A stretch of 64,000 bases of DNA from Panopea generosa (GCA_029582155.1 CM055908.1:19755406-19819405), one strand, 5' to 3'; counted from the stretch's first letter, positions 1 to 11,964 are shown. The notes: generated from the letters alone by a model not told the origin. A program made the numbers and translations.

Positions 1-1261
1 AATAAAGCCTATTGAATATTTAGGTTTAATTGTATATAATTGCCATCTTAATTACAGCAATGGGGCTGCTGGGCCACAAGTTTCAACATTAGTTACGGCC
101 CTCACCCTAAAATTTAGTTTGCTTTGCCTGTCACTAAGGCAAACTTAAGTTGTGTCGACAATGTCAGGAAATTATGTTCCTATTTAGTATTTGACCTACA
201 TAAAAGATAGAAATGTTGTAATCTCGGTATGTTTGTATAAATTAAATATATATCAAATACTATTATTCATATATGTGTTTACCCTTCTTCTCCTGCTCCG
301 GATAATTTGCAATTCTGATACACACTGCGCGATTCATACAGAATGATCGTATTATACGTTGATTAAAATGTAGTTATGCGACCTTCGATGCGAGAATGGT
401 TAGAGGTCACAAAAGGTCATGCAAATAGAAAATGTAAGAAGTTTGTATATAATTTTAAGCTCATGTTTATAATGATATACCGTTCCCACAAACATGTTAA
501 AGGCCGCTTTGATAGCAAAGAAAACACTTTTGATGTAACATAAACACGCTTTTTTCAAAGATAATTTACGGAGTTATTTCAGTATTGCTATATCGTGTTT
601 GCTGACATGTTTATGTAAATATTCTGAGTTTATTAAATTTTTAATTCAAATAATTTCTGCTGACCATTTTATACCGAATACAAAGCTAGAAAAAACATGC
701 GCACTGTTTAATTGTTGGTGCGTTGATTTATTTTATTCCATAACAGCTGTGTTGCTGTTTCCAGCATGTTTGTGGTCATTAGTTGCTATTTGCAGATAGA
801 CAAATTACAGCCTATGAATTAAGATATGATTTTAAAGGATTTAAACTGACATGATTTATGCATTACGTATGTGATATGTATTCGTACAAAACACTCAAAT
901 ATACCGTGTGTTCCTAGGAAGTCAATAAGTAGAGGATTTGTGTATAATTTATGTGTTCGTTTGTTTTAATTTGAAACCGTGCTAATGTACGTACATTTAC
1001 ATATTTCAGTAGTTTTATTTAATGCAAACGGTATACGATATCCCCGTTTATCAGTTTAAATTGTCTTATTACTACATATATAAGCAGGTTAACACTTACT
1101 GTAAAGTGTAAATACGTCCTATATTTATTCGGTTGTGATCGGGAATAAAAGGAACCGTTGAACTCAGTACATGCGCGTTAGATCGAATCCTTATTAATCG
1201 AAATGTCATCAACGGGCTAATGGGTGTGTGTTACTGCGAGTCATATTGTTCCACGAGACGG
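1..1261. other. A+T-rich non-coding DNA, no gene seen
   Basis: Low-complexity A+T-rich sequence without a convincing reading frame, splice-bounded exon, RNA gene or repeat. The only open frame of note (599-799, 66 codons) starts at a non-ATG codon and resembles nothing I know. Confidence 0.6.
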
Positions 1262-2080
1262 ATAAACCACTCAGATGTGGGCTAGTGAGCGACACTATTA
1301 TATAATACATTACTCCGACTCGGGCACTGGTCAGTGGCACTGTTATAGGTTAACCTACTCAGCTGTGGGCTAGTCAGTGACACTGTTATATCATACACTA
1401 CTCAGACTCGGGCGCTGGTCAGTGGCACTCTTATAGGTTAATCTACTCAGCTGTAGGCTAGTCAGTGACACTGTTATATAACACACTACTCCGACACTCG
1501 GGCTGGTCAGTGACATTCTTATATGTTAACCTACTCAGCTGTGGGTTTGTCGGTGACACTGTTATATACTACATGACTCATCTTCAGTTAGGTCAGTGAC
1601 ACTGTTATAGGATTAATATTCAGCTGTTGGGTAATCAGTGACACTGTTATATAATACATTGCTCAGACTCGGACTGGTCAGTGACATTCTTATAGGATAA
1701 ACTACTCTGTTATATATAGGATAACATATTCAGCTGTGGACTAGTCAGTGGAACTGTTTTTGGATAAACTGCTCAACTGCAGTCTGGTCAGTGACACTGT
1801 TATACATAGGATAACTATTCAGCTGTGAACTAATCAGTGACACTGCTATATGATAAACTGTAGACTGCAAACTAGACTAGGCAGTGACACCGTTATAGAA
1901 TAAACTACTCAGTTTCGAGCTGGTCATTGACAACGTAACATATAAAACTACTTAGCTTTGGGCTGGTCAAAGAGACAACGTAACGTAATAAACAGACTAG
2001 CTGCGGGCTGACCAGTGACACGGTTATTTGATAACTACTCAGCTTCGGTCAGGTTAGTGACACTGGTATAACATAAACTG
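1262..2080. repeat. Degenerate minisatellite, ~43-bp unit, dimeric
   Basis: About 19 diverged units, each opening with a version of GTCAGTGACACTGTTATA and containing CTACTCAGC or CTACTCAGAC followed by GGGCT. Two variants tend to alternate in the left half: one reads TATAGGTTAACCTACTCAGC, the other TATATAATACACTACTCAGA. That gives an apparent dimer of about 87 bp. Units on the right (after about 1840) are more decayed. The unit length is not constant and no long frame survives, so there is no coding signal. The array ends at about 2080 in unrelated A+T-rich sequence. Confidence 0.85.
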
Positions 2081-2411
2081 GCAAGTATACATTCACGTTT
2101 CATGTTTCATTACCTCTGTTTTTTTGCTCTGTTTTGTGTAATAGTTCTCCTGTTATGTGTCTCTGACACCAGCACAAAGAGTAGGTACATTCGTACGTAC
2201 ATAAGCCAGATTTATGCTTTTGGTCACCTGCAATATTCAATATGGCATTCAAAAGTAATTTTGAATCAGGTAAATGTGTCCTTTGTCCGAGATGTAATGA
2301 GTCGTATTTAGAAAACTAGTGTAGGCATAATACCACCATTTCAAAAAGGAAGTGCTTCCGTGGGGTAGTCGCATGATGGCGGTTATAAATAATCCTCATT
2401 TCTTCTTCTTT

Positions 2412-2800
2412 AAAAATGCATTTTCCTTATTTTAATGCTCATTTTTTTATTTGAATGGCATTATTGATGTATTTTGAACACTTTGATAGCATTGTCATGT
2501 TTGAATTGTGAATTTAGAAAAAAAAATTGATGCTTGGAAATTGGGGTATGAATACATGATTTCGGAAGTCTACTTTCACTTTGTCACCAGTGTACACACT
2601 GAGCAGAAAAAAAATCTCTTATATGACACATGACCCCTAGTTTTCTCATCATATTTTGATAGTGCAGAGGTTGACAAACAGTAAAATGTAAGTTTCACTT
2701 CTTTCATTTGGGTCTCTGTATGAATGACAAGCCTTCAAACTTTTATTATTTACTATAGAATAAAGAACAAAAATCAATGGTGGGGTTACACCTGTAAAAC
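2412..2800 (+). repeat. Unnamed dispersed repeat, copy 1
   Basis: About 390 bp aligns, with indels, to 57092-57470 in the same orientation. Shared landmarks in order are TTTAATGCTCATTTT, a TTTGAATG-CATTA-TGATGTATTTTGAA block, a GTGTACA-A-TGA block, 'tgacccc', TTTTGATAGTGCAGAGGTTGACAAACA or its diverged equivalent, 'aatgacaagcctt', and 'aatggtggggttacacc'. No terminal repeats or coding frame are evident, so the class is unknown. It could be an internal piece of a DNA transposon or a retroelement 3' region. Confidence 0.7.
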
Positions 2801-3828
2801 CGTCAGACTAACGTCAGTAAAATATCGGTGTTTCATTTTTCAATCTATCGATGTTTAACATGAGATTTACCCTAACAACAACCTTCTCCGCCTCCACTAT
2901 CGAAGAGTTGCACATTTAAATATCAAACTGAATATGAAACCAACGTCTGACTACTGGTGGCAATGCCCTGTCAGCCGAAGTAAAAAGGTAGATTTATCTC
3001 TTATGAACATAAGTATGTGTTTTATGTTGCCTAATTATATATATCTGGTTGTTGTCGCAAATGACACATTTTGTGCGCAGAAATTCAAAATGTCACTAAA
3101 CAAATGGTTGGATGGCTGACTGTCCAGAGTTAATAATATCCTCGAAACCAACATTTTTTTTTAAATCAGTTTTAACTTCAAATACTTTTAATATGTTTGA
3201 CATAATTGGCGAAGTGGTGTCAATAATTGTAAGAATATTTAATCTCGCGACAATAACTGTTATGTAACGTATTTAAGACCTTGTAAACAACAATGACCTG
3301 TGTTTTGACTTCTGCGGATGCATTATGACATTCAGCGGAATGGTTCCAAACTTGGAAGTTACGCGGCAAGTCGCAATGCCTATACACGATTTAAATTGAC
3401 GATGTAGTCCAGTACACGCTTTGTATTTATTGATTTACAGTTATTATTCCTGCACTTTGAATTGTTTCTGAAATAACCGTTATTTTGTATTATGTAATGT
3501 GATTATATCCGTACAGCAGGCGCCACAATGACAAAGAGCCTATCTGTATAAACTTACTTTATTTCGATTGTATTTTATGATCCCTACTTTTATATGTGGA
3601 TACGAGTCTTATTCGTCAGATCGCGGGCAATTTTAGAAATATCTTTGTCACTTTGATGTTTGATTTAATTTTAGTCTCTGACAATGACAATGTTTCCCAG
3701 TCTGGTGTTATTGAAACTAGCTTCAGTGATCATAGCAAATTTCCTTGTTTTACGGCTGCTATTAAGTCTCATTTGCTCAATAACTTTTAATAACATTCTT
3801 TGTTGTTTTGTTGTGTTGTTGTTTAAAG
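2801..3828. other. Non-coding, nothing recognised
   Basis: A+T-rich. Two short frames (2934-3119 and 3596-3790) have no recognisable protein similarity and no splice context. Confidence 0.55.
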
Positions 3829-3868
3829 GGGTTGGTGTGTGTGTGTGTGTGGGGGGGATATATATATA
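3829..3868. repeat. (GT)n-G7-(AT)n microsatellite
   Basis: A compound simple repeat: about nine GT dinucleotides, then a run of seven G, then ATATATATAT. It falls inside a short frame (3684-3869), which is therefore not credible as coding. Confidence 0.9.
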
Positions 3869-4323
3869 AATGCATTATTATTATGTTCCATTTAAGTCTG
3901 TGACATCCATAAACATGTGATAAATTAAATTTAACTGTGCAAGTTACAATATGAAGTGATAGATTTAATCAACTTGATACTGATATTGCATGTGATAGTC
4001 AACTCGATTATTAATAAGTTAAGCGCAATAAATGTCTATCATAATTAAGGTTTCGATTGATTGCCTCTGCATGTCATGCTAACAACATCAAGGACCACAA
4101 TGGAAATAAGAGTATTTCTAGACATTTCATTAACACTAGAATCTATACCGTCTTGCTATTAATAAAAAATCACGATAAGCACGATACAATTATCAACTAT
4201 GCCACGAGCTCCACCTAACTAATTTAGGAATGTTCTTAAAACTTAGTTTTTACTACACATTTCTTTGATCCAGTACTGACCATTTAGACGGATTAGCCGA
4301 TATTTAGATGCCGTCTGGTTGTT
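3869..4323. other. Non-coding, nothing recognised
   Basis: A+T-rich sequence without repeats or open frames of interest. Confidence 0.5.
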
Positions 4324-4376
4324 ATGTAATGTAATGTAATGTAATGTAATGTAATGTAATGTAATGTAATGTAATG
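4324..4376. repeat. (TAATG)n microsatellite
   Basis: About ten perfect tandem copies of the pentanucleotide TAATG, ending in GTTAATAACTG. Perfection suggests recent expansion and likely length polymorphism. Confidence 0.97.
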
Positions 4377-5224
4377 TTAATAACTGTTAAGTTGAACTAA
4401 CGATACAAACAGCCTACATTGTGAGTGAATAGAGATTAAAAAGAAGCTGATTGCCTATTGCTTTTAAATTAGGTTTGTTTTTTAGAGGAGGGTTTTTGGA
4501 AGAACCACAGTATATAAACAGTTCTCCTTGTGGACAATACACACTTTGTGTTGCTTATCTTTACAATTATTAGAGATGAATCATTTCGTTCATCTTATTT
4601 TAAGGCAAAGTTATGTGTATGAAATTACCGTAAATGATAAAACTCTGATAAGTATGTGAATATACTTATATAAAGAAATTCATGTTTCAATAAATTGTGA
4701 AAATTTGCACTTTTGTTGTCTCGGCAACCTAACAGTTATAACAGTGCAGTCACATTACTGAATAATAGCACATTCATTTAGCTTTGGTGGCCATTTTTAA
4801 CCATATCTTGCATTCTGTTAACATGAACCAATAGCCAAATATTTAATAAATTACTCTTATATATAGATATATATAGAGAGAAAATAGTTTACTAGATCTT
4901 AAATTTAACATATTCAGTTGTAATTTTACAGATTATATCTTAAAAATGAAATTTTCATAAACTTGTTTATTGCATTGCTTTGTCAAAGTGAAAGAATCAT
5001 AATGTGTTAAAGTTACAGCTATTCCATAGTCTCAATTTCAGTGTTGATAGGTCCGTTTTAAATGGGAATTTGATAAGAATGTCCATTTTTACCCTTAACA
5101 TTTAAGAACAATAAGCATTGCATATTAATTTAAGGGGGTAAAATACTCATTTGAAGCGTACACATTGCTGGCTCTGCTTCTGTTCACATCGTATCGCTTC
5201 ATGATGTGACAAGAGGAGGACCAG
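4377..5224. other. Non-coding, nothing recognised
   Basis: A+T-rich with a short (TA)n patch near 4857-4880. No gene seen. Confidence 0.5.
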
Positions 5225-5325
5225 CGATATCGCATGGTCGGATACCCACGTGTAATCCATTCTGTTTCATTATATGGAGAGTATCGGAATTGACGCCCGT
5301 GGGTATCCGACGATGGTGATATCGG
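5225..5325. repeat. Inverted repeat, ~29-bp arms
   Basis: The left arm 5225-5252 (core CGGATACCCACGTG) is the near-complement of 5296-5325 (core CCCGTGGGTATCCGACGATG). The arms are about 29 bp with a few mismatches and enclose a 43-bp loop. The arms are more G+C-rich than the surroundings, which suggests an inserted fold-back element or the remains of a small MITE. No target-site duplication is clear. Confidence 0.75.
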
Positions 5326-6086
5326 TAACAGCGGAATAACTGTTAAATTTTGTTTAAGCTTTCCTAATTTCCTGTTCGTAGTCGCTGGTGCCGGGTTGTA
5401 TTGATTTAGTCTATTGACATATCATTATGATTAGTATATTGTATCTATGTTGCTGCGGTGAATATGTCATTTGACAGATACGTCCCCAATTGGACATAGA
5501 TTTTCTTCTTTGGGTCGAAAGGGTCAATAGATATCAAGGTCACTGTCACCCTATAGTTTGGAAAATGAAAATAAGCATTTATGGTGTTATTTCATCTGTC
5601 TATACCACGAATATATTTGCGATATAGACTACTCCATTTTATTTTTTTTCAGAACTGTGTTTATTTAATTGTCCTGTATTTTTGTTATTTTTGCGCTGTA
5701 TATAATTTCGTTGATTTTTTTTCTTCATTAATTTCTTTTTATGCTTTTCTATTTGTTGAATTTTACATTTGATATTTTAATGGCTGTATATTGAGACCTC
5801 TTTCATAAAACGTTATGTAGAACATGTAAAATTGTGTATAAACACTACATCTAACAAATATAGTATTGTGTCAGTGTTCATAAAATACTGCTCATCGAGC
5901 AATTAACTTCGAAGTTCAATAGACACACCTGTTAACATAATTCACGGAGGAAAGAAAAATATTTACGAACACGCCGGGCACCTGCAAATATCTGACATCT
6001 ATATTAGTGCTGTGTTATCTGCACGACATTACAAATGTCGATCGTTATCATACCACTTCAGGTTAATAAAGACAAAGGAGAAAATG
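5326..6086. other. Non-coding, nothing recognised
   Basis: T-rich sequence. The frame at 5581-5772 translates to a Phe/Leu/Tyr-rich string typical of T-rich DNA and is not a credible gene. Confidence 0.5.
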
Positions 6087-6668
6087 TACACTAACAATGT
6101 TTATTTGGTGTTAAAAAGCGATGTTGGAAATAACCCAAATAAGAAAAAATGGTGTTCATTATTGAAAGACTTGCTCTGTTATCTTGGATTTTATGAGGCT
6201 TGGTTTTTTCAAAAAGTTGGAAATGTTGATTTATTTTTATGCAATGTTAAAGAATTAAAAATCAGTTTGTACAAAATTGGTCTGGCAGACTCACCGATTC
6301 TAGTTGTACCACATTTTATAATTACATATCAAACTTGATGTTTCAACCATATTTAAATACACTAAATTTTAGAAAATTCGTGCTAGTTTTACTTAATTAA
6401 TAGTCTTATCTTGTAGACTTGCCATTTAAAGCGGTGGATGGGCTAAACGTGTAAGTTTACCAGCTAATCAGAGAAAATGTAATATATGCAATAGTTTAGA
6501 GGATGAATTTCATTTAAGTTGGAGAGTAATTTATATAATGACTGAAGAACATGTTTTATTCCAAGTTATTATTGGAAAGGACCGAATATGCAAAAACTTG
6601 TAGAACTTTTTAATATTGATAAAGTACGGGTTATAAAAAAATCTAGGAAAGTTTATACATTACCTTAG
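6087..6668 (+). pseudogene. Decayed C-terminal fragment of a LINE ORF2
   Basis: The translation of 6087-6300 contains KKKWCSLLKDLLCYLGFYEA followed by FFQKVGNVDLF, the pattern I recognise from the region downstream of the reverse transcriptase domain in many invertebrate non-LTR retrotransposons (N-W-x-L-L-x-x-L-G-F-x-x-x-W/F-x-Q-x-V-G-N). A second segment in another frame, from 6430, reads SLPANQRKCNICNSLEDEFH, the Cys-containing C-x-x-C...EDEFHF motif near the ORF2 C-terminus. A third segment from about 6566, again shifted, reads YYWKGPNMQKLVELFN and ends at a TAG (6666-6668). At least two frameshifts separate the three pieces. The reverse transcriptase and endonuclease parts are absent, as in a 5'-truncated insertion. 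It is not functional. Confidence 0.8.
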
Positions 6669-7160
6669 AACTGGCAGTATTTTGTACAACAATGTGCGTA
6701 CTGAATAATATGAACTGCTGAAACAAATGCCACGTGATTGTAAAACTTAACCAAGTAAATATATTTAGAATTTAACATGTTTGCATTGTTACAGCCAGTG
6801 ACTACATGAATATATGAGCTTATGAATGAAATCTAGATTTTAAATCACATGTATCAAATGGATATAGACTTTACCTACAAATTTATAATGCACGACTTGT
6901 ATGTTAAGTCTAATAATATAAATTGTATCATAGTTGTATTATCTTTATAAACTTGTATATATACACAGGAGAACAAAGCATGAAACCCAAATCTGCATAT
7001 TTGTTTATAATATAATATATTAAATGTTTTATGATATTGTATATAATTATGTTATATGATGTTAATTTGATTTTGTCACCATGTTTGTAATCATGTATAT
7101 GTGACTCTTCTATTCATCATGGGTTTCAGACCTTCTGGAAATAATAGAAAAAAAACTTGT
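6669..7160 (+). mobile_element. Probable 3' untranslated tail of the LINE fragment
   Basis: A+T-rich sequence following directly on the ORF2 stop. It ends near 'catgggtttcagaccttctggaaataatag' and an A-run at 7149-7156, which would fit a retroelement 3' end. The assignment is positional inference; I see no second copy in this window. Confidence 0.35.
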
Positions 7161-8730
7161 CAAATTTCAACTAAAACTTATTAATGTTTAATTAAAAATC
7201 TGAGTAAACCACTGAGAACATTAATACCTAGAAATACATTGATTAAGTCGTCTCGTTTTTGTAGAAAGGAAATTAGATACAATATGAAGCTAGTGTGACT
7301 TTAAAACGAAAAACTACAATAACTGTCAAATTTGTGCGAAATAATCCACTTTGGAAAAATACATAAACTATTCGCCTAGTAGTATATTACGTTTTCTGTA
7401 CATTAGCTACCATGAAATAACGAGATGACATTTGATATTTCTTTCTCCAATCAGTGATAATTCAGGACGATCCTTAATGGACTACATGTGACGTCAAATG
7501 TACCATACAGAGACGGCATTATTAGTGTCAACAGCGAATATTCGAATTTCCTCGCATCCATATCTGGAAAGCGTGTATCAGAACGTAATTTGATTACAGT
7601 AACTAGATTTTACGGCAGATCAAATTTCTTGGTGAAATGATTGAATTTTAAATTCTATCAGCAGTCGTACAAATGCTGCCTTCGATAGGAACTCACCAGC
7701 GTCACTTTTCTCTCTCAGTACAGATTTATTTCACAATTCATTCTATTTAAGGGGTTGTTTTTCTTTCATTTTTTTGTCTTTTCCTCTTATGTTATTATTG
7801 GTGTATCAGTGTCTTGCATAAGAGAAGGAGAGACGGAGAAGCAGAAAGGGAAAAGATAAACTATAGTTTATATATATATATATATACAGTATAGCTATTT
7901 ACAAACAAACCAGCCGGGTTTCTTAGGTGGAGAAACAGAAAAAAGCTGACAGACGTCGCTATGGCAGTGAGATTTCCAACGCGTGCGCATAAATCTTTGA
8001 TTCTGTTATATCAGTTAATATCATATTTTTAAAAAATCAAATAAATATCCCCGTTCCCGACATTATGCCCTTTTATCTTTATTTACCATTGTTTATTGAT
8101 TGAATGTTAGTTTAATCATAATATATTCATGATATTTACAACGTAAGCATGTATATACAATGACAACAAGTATCAGAATTAGAACGAAATCATAATGCAT
8201 ATTGAGCTCCTATCCTTTGTAGTCTGTTTTTAACGCTGGAATGACAGCCATACGCTGTAAACTAATTGTGGAAGTGTTTTAGCGAGTACTGAAAATGGAA
8301 TAAAATGATAAAAACAATTTTAGGACAACGTAGCGAGAGAAAAAAAAACAACAACAACAACAACACATACAATTAAGTACAGGCATGTGTGATAGCGTGT
8401 TCATTTTAATATCCGTACTTGACGCTTGTTATGCAAATTACTGGCAGTAGCATTGTCCTCTTCACGTTATTTAGTAATGTTTGAGAGTCAGGACGAGAAT
8501 GAATATTGATTTGGTTTTTTTTTTTGATCAGGTCATGTTAACTTAAGCTTCCATTTGCAATGACAATATTTTAACTTTGGTTGAGGGAGCTATCCAAATA
8601 GTTTCATTGACAGCGGAATGAATGTAATGATTTGAACGTACATTGCAGTGTATTTTATTATATCATTAAATACGACAATGACAACTAAAGTGTTAAAGTT
8701 GTGAATGCTCTTTATTTCATCATTATTACT
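7161..8730. other. Non-coding with two microsatellites
   Basis: No gene seen. A (TA)n tract lies at 7869-7886. An A8 run followed by (CAA)n lies at 8341-8365. A full palindromic CRE-type octamer TGACGTCA lies at 7489-7496. Confidence 0.55.
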
Positions 8731-8787
8731 TAACCCTTTACTTCATATAGACGCCTTTTGACACCTTTAATATAGAAGCCTTTTGAA
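8731..8787 (-). repeat. Short dispersed copy of the 15.3-kb ~24-bp repeat
   Basis: Read on the minus strand this gives GGCGTCTATATGAAGTAAAG then GGTTAA, preceded by two ~24-bp units of the 'tcaaaaggcgtctatattaaaggtg' type. The same end sequence and unit occur on the plus strand at 15247-15389. It is therefore an inverted, shorter copy of the same element. Confidence 0.75.
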
Positions 8788-8825
8788 TTATTGGGTGAAT
8801 TTTGTTTAGTTTAACTGACAGAGTG

Positions 8826-8892
8826 GAAAACAGTGCAGGAAGTGTTCAGATTGCTCGTTACGAGCAATCTGAACTGTTCGTGCACTGTTTTC
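8826..8892. repeat. Tight hairpin, 32-bp arms, 3-nt loop
   Basis: The left arm 8826-8857 (containing CAGATTGCTCG) and right arm 8861-8892 (CGAGCAATCTG...) are complementary with about four mismatches and a 3-nt TTA loop. The centre (TTCAGATTGCTCG / CGAGCAATCTGAA) is perfect. The loop is too tight for a typical microRNA precursor. A fold-back element or replication-slippage palindrome is more likely. Confidence 0.85.
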
Positions 8893-9069
8893 AAAGGCCT
8901 TCTGTGATTGGTGCGGGAAAACGCGTATTTATGGAGTAAAGGTTTAAATAATCTGTGTGGAGTATATACAGTGCTTTCACTCTTGTCCGTTCCATACTGA
9001 CTTAAACACATGCACTACCGGCTGGATTTTTAATTTATTTTGATTTACACCAAACACCGATCACGGTGT

Positions 9070-9990
9070 CAACCCTTAGTGTAACAATTGTATGTTTGGT
9101 ACATGTATTGACATTTGATTATAAAACAGGTTCACTTAGTGTAACAATTTTTTTATCCCTGCTGTGAAATGGGGGCATATAATGTTACCCATGTTCGCCC
9201 GTCCACAAACACGAAGGGGTACTTAAGTGTCCGTAGGGTTTAAGGTTAGCAATTTTTTTGACGGTTGAAAGATAAATATTTGACTGTTTCTAGACACTTA
9301 AAAACAACTTTTATGTGTTTTTTTCTTTTATTACACAAGTAAAAAGCTGACAACCGCAACCCTTAGTGTAACAAAATAAGTTTTATATGGATGTTTTGAT
9401 GAGAAAAATCGTATTCTGACAACAAGTATATTTTTTGTTACTCTAAGGGTTATTTATAACCGCATCCCTTAATGACATTGACCTTGACCCGAAAATTGTG
9501 AAACGCAAACGCATCCGAAGTATCGCTGTTCTGAACATCTGTGTAACTTGCATCGGATGGAAAATAATGCCGGTAAGCGTTGACAGCGATTTTCTTTTTT
9601 TAAGTAACAGTGTCATTGTCCTTGACCTGAAAATCGTGACGTACGGAAGAACGAACGGGCGGGCGAACGGTACGACGGACGGACATTGATAGCACTATAA
9701 AAAGTATCCCCCTCACCACCCCACCCCATCCTCACATATCAGTATTAAACAAATAACCTGTATCAATTGTGTTCTTTGCCATAATGTGACGGGATATTAT
9801 AGAGAAGATGATTTCCTAAAGTGTGTTACATGTTGCAGCAATATGTCACGTATCGCCCCTTTGTCATACAAAATATTTTTGTTACACTAAGGGTTGCGGT
9901 GTCAATCCCTAGTGTAAAAAAACTGATTTAGTTACACTTAGGGTTGCGGTGTCAATGTTACACTAAGAGTTTTTGTTACACTAAGGGTTG
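9070..9990. mobile_element. TIR-bounded element rich in a 17-bp inverted motif
   Basis: It begins with CAACCCTTAGTGTAAC and ends with the exact complement GTTACACTAAGGGTTG, consistent with terminal inverted repeats. The same motif recurs inside: plus orientation near 9135, 9358 and 9907, minus orientation near 9440, 9890, 9934, 9956 and 9975. Several minus copies continue as GCGGTGTCAA, and the left end is preceded by the complementary GTGTC. The multiple internal copies suggest nested or tandemly duplicated MITE ends. No transposase frame is visible. Confidence 0.6.
9465..9695 (+). repeat. Bivalve-type interspersed repeat (gaccttgaccc...acggacggacat)
   Basis: A G+C-richer block inside the TIR element. 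It starts 'atgacattgaccttgaccc', contains a second 'tcattgtccttgacctgaaaatcgtga', and ends 'gaacgggcgggcgaacggtacgacggacggacat'. Strings of this type are, to my knowledge, a widespread unannotated repeat in bivalve genomes; this is recalled familiarity, not a search result. A 63-codon frame (9498-9689) through it is probably incidental. Confidence 0.5.
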
Positions 9991-10604
9991 CAAAAGACCA
10001 CTCTGCATTTATCGTAGATGTATAATGTTACACCCTCTAATACGTGCAGTCTGAATGAGGCTGTATTAACGAGTTACCTTTAAAGCGGCATAACCAGTAT
10101 CAGAAGATAGTTCTTCTTTTTTAAGAAAGAAACCAATTATTTATAAATGAGAAACATTTTCGTGAATGCTCATGGCCTTCGATGCATCTTAAACAACTGA
10201 CACCTCTCTTAAACGTGAATGAATAGTTTTTTAATCTTAATTTACTGATCAGTAATTTTAATATGCAAGTTAGCTGCTTCGCTTGCGGAACTTATCGTAA
10301 AATTTCCGATTCAATCGTACATGTATATAATACTCGGCCAATACCGCTATTCTTCAATTTTGGAACGGTCGCTAGAAATTAGACATATTTTAATATATAG
10401 TGACCTTCTTAAATGATATTTAACCAATTGTAATATATATTGACGAAGCAATATTTTACCCAAGAAATGGTAAGTAGATCGAAGTACAAGAACTAGCATG
10501 TAAGAGACATTCGACTTATCCTACTTCAGCACGACCATAGACAGCAAAACAATGGAAAATTATGTTATAAACCAGTTTGAGAATATAAGTTCTGAGAATC
10601 ATCA
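9991..10604. other. Non-coding, nothing recognised
   Basis: A+T-rich sequence between two TIR elements, no gene or repeat identified. Confidence 0.5.
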
Positions 10605-10847
10605 GGGCTATGTTTCACAAAATAACTTATTATAAAAATCGCCGTAAGTCAATTTGACATTTTTTCGAGGAATGTTTAAATTTTGATTGACATTTAAAGT
10701 GGTTGTGTTTCCAGAAAATATATCATTCTCTGCATGATTTGAGCCAACTTTGGATTCATTTGGATGAATATTAAAAATGTTATGAATAATTGTTGGTTTA
10801 CGTTTACGTCGATTTTTGTTGTAAGTTGTTTTTGTGAAACACAGTCC
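10605..10847. mobile_element. MITE, 243 bp with ~46-bp TIRs
   Basis: The left end GGGCTATGTTTCACAAAAT...AAAAATCGCCGTAA matches the complement of the right end, GGACTGTGTTTCACAAAAAC...AAAAATCGACGTAA, over about 46 bp with a few mismatches and one small gap. The 150-bp interior is non-coding. Size and long TIRs fit a non-autonomous DNA transposon. The superfamily cannot be assigned because no target-site duplication is clear. Confidence 0.85.
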
Positions 10848-11224
10848 AGGTAATTGCTGCAGTAAAGATTGATGTTGATTTTCAGAACAGCTTCAGAAAA
10901 GAATAAAAACAGTTGTAAGTCATTTGAGGTTACGACAAAGATTGCAGATGTTCTTGTAGTCGTTGTTATAGCAACGTGTGTAAGGAACAGTGGGTATTTT
11001 TCGGGAAATTTATCGACATAACATTAGTAAAAATATATTTTGTGGGTATTTCTTTCTTTTATAAATGAGTTTCTGTTTGGTATACTTATTCATTTATGCA
11101 GTCTCTTTGTAACATAAATGTTACTTCTTGTATTATAACTAATGCGTAACCAAATCATTTGAGTATGCTATATATTTGTTATCATATGATGCTCATGTTA
11201 AAGGATTTCATATTGTACCACACG

Positions 11225-11900
11225 TAACATGCTTAGTCCAAACCAAACAGATAAGCAGCTCAAGACCATTTTACCCGGCTATTCGTATTTAGGTCAGCGT
11301 GACCTATAAGTCCAGTTTATGTACTAGACAATACGTCAATAATGTTTCTAGTTTATGGCATGTCTCTGGTATCACATGTGACTGTCATCGAGTCGGTTTT
11401 TTTCCTTGATTAGCTCCCGATTGTCTCATTTATTGCGTTTCTGTGACATGATGCTCCCGATCGGACGTATTTATGTTACGTCTGAGGATTAATGGCTGAT
11501 TTGGGGATCGATGAGGAAAGTTTATATTGTGGTTTATTATTTAATTTTCTCAAACTATCAAATGTTATATTCATAGACGTGTAAGTACTGCTTCTATTAT
11601 CACAGTGATAGAGTCATAAAGCAGAGAGTTTTACTTGCGTGTTAGCTTGTTGCGAGACATTTGCGTGTCTCTTTTTATATTTTGTAAATGGAATCTTGAT
11701 TCAATTTATTGTATATTATACCAACGACGTATAATGATCCGGGAAATGTTTTAATTAAGGAAGAAACTTTAGTTTTCTAGCTGAATGAAAAATACAAAAT
11801 TGTCGCTTTGATGTTTGTATCTACAAAAATAAACATGAAATTGGGAATGTAAGAAATAAATTTTATGAAATAATGTTTTTGATACGTTAAATGATTTCCC
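11225..11900 (+). repeat. Duplicated segment, copy 1: solitary 54-bp-like unit plus flank
   Basis: Starts with a single unit-like stretch (AACCAAACAGATAAGC) and continues into TCAGCGTGACCTATAAGTCC and onward. It aligns to the sequence directly right of the 54-bp array (14519-14790): 'gcgtgacctgtaagacc', 'caatacgtc', 'ttggctcccgatt', 'tctgaggagtaatggct', 'aagtttatattgtggtttat'. After 11580 the match to that copy stops, but 11635-11665 (GAGACATTTGCGTGTCTC) resembles 16720-16745. Confidence 0.75.
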
Positions 11901-11964
11901 CGGTCGGGACATAAGAACGGGTACGGATGTCATTTGTATAATTATGATTAAATTGCAAAGTTGT

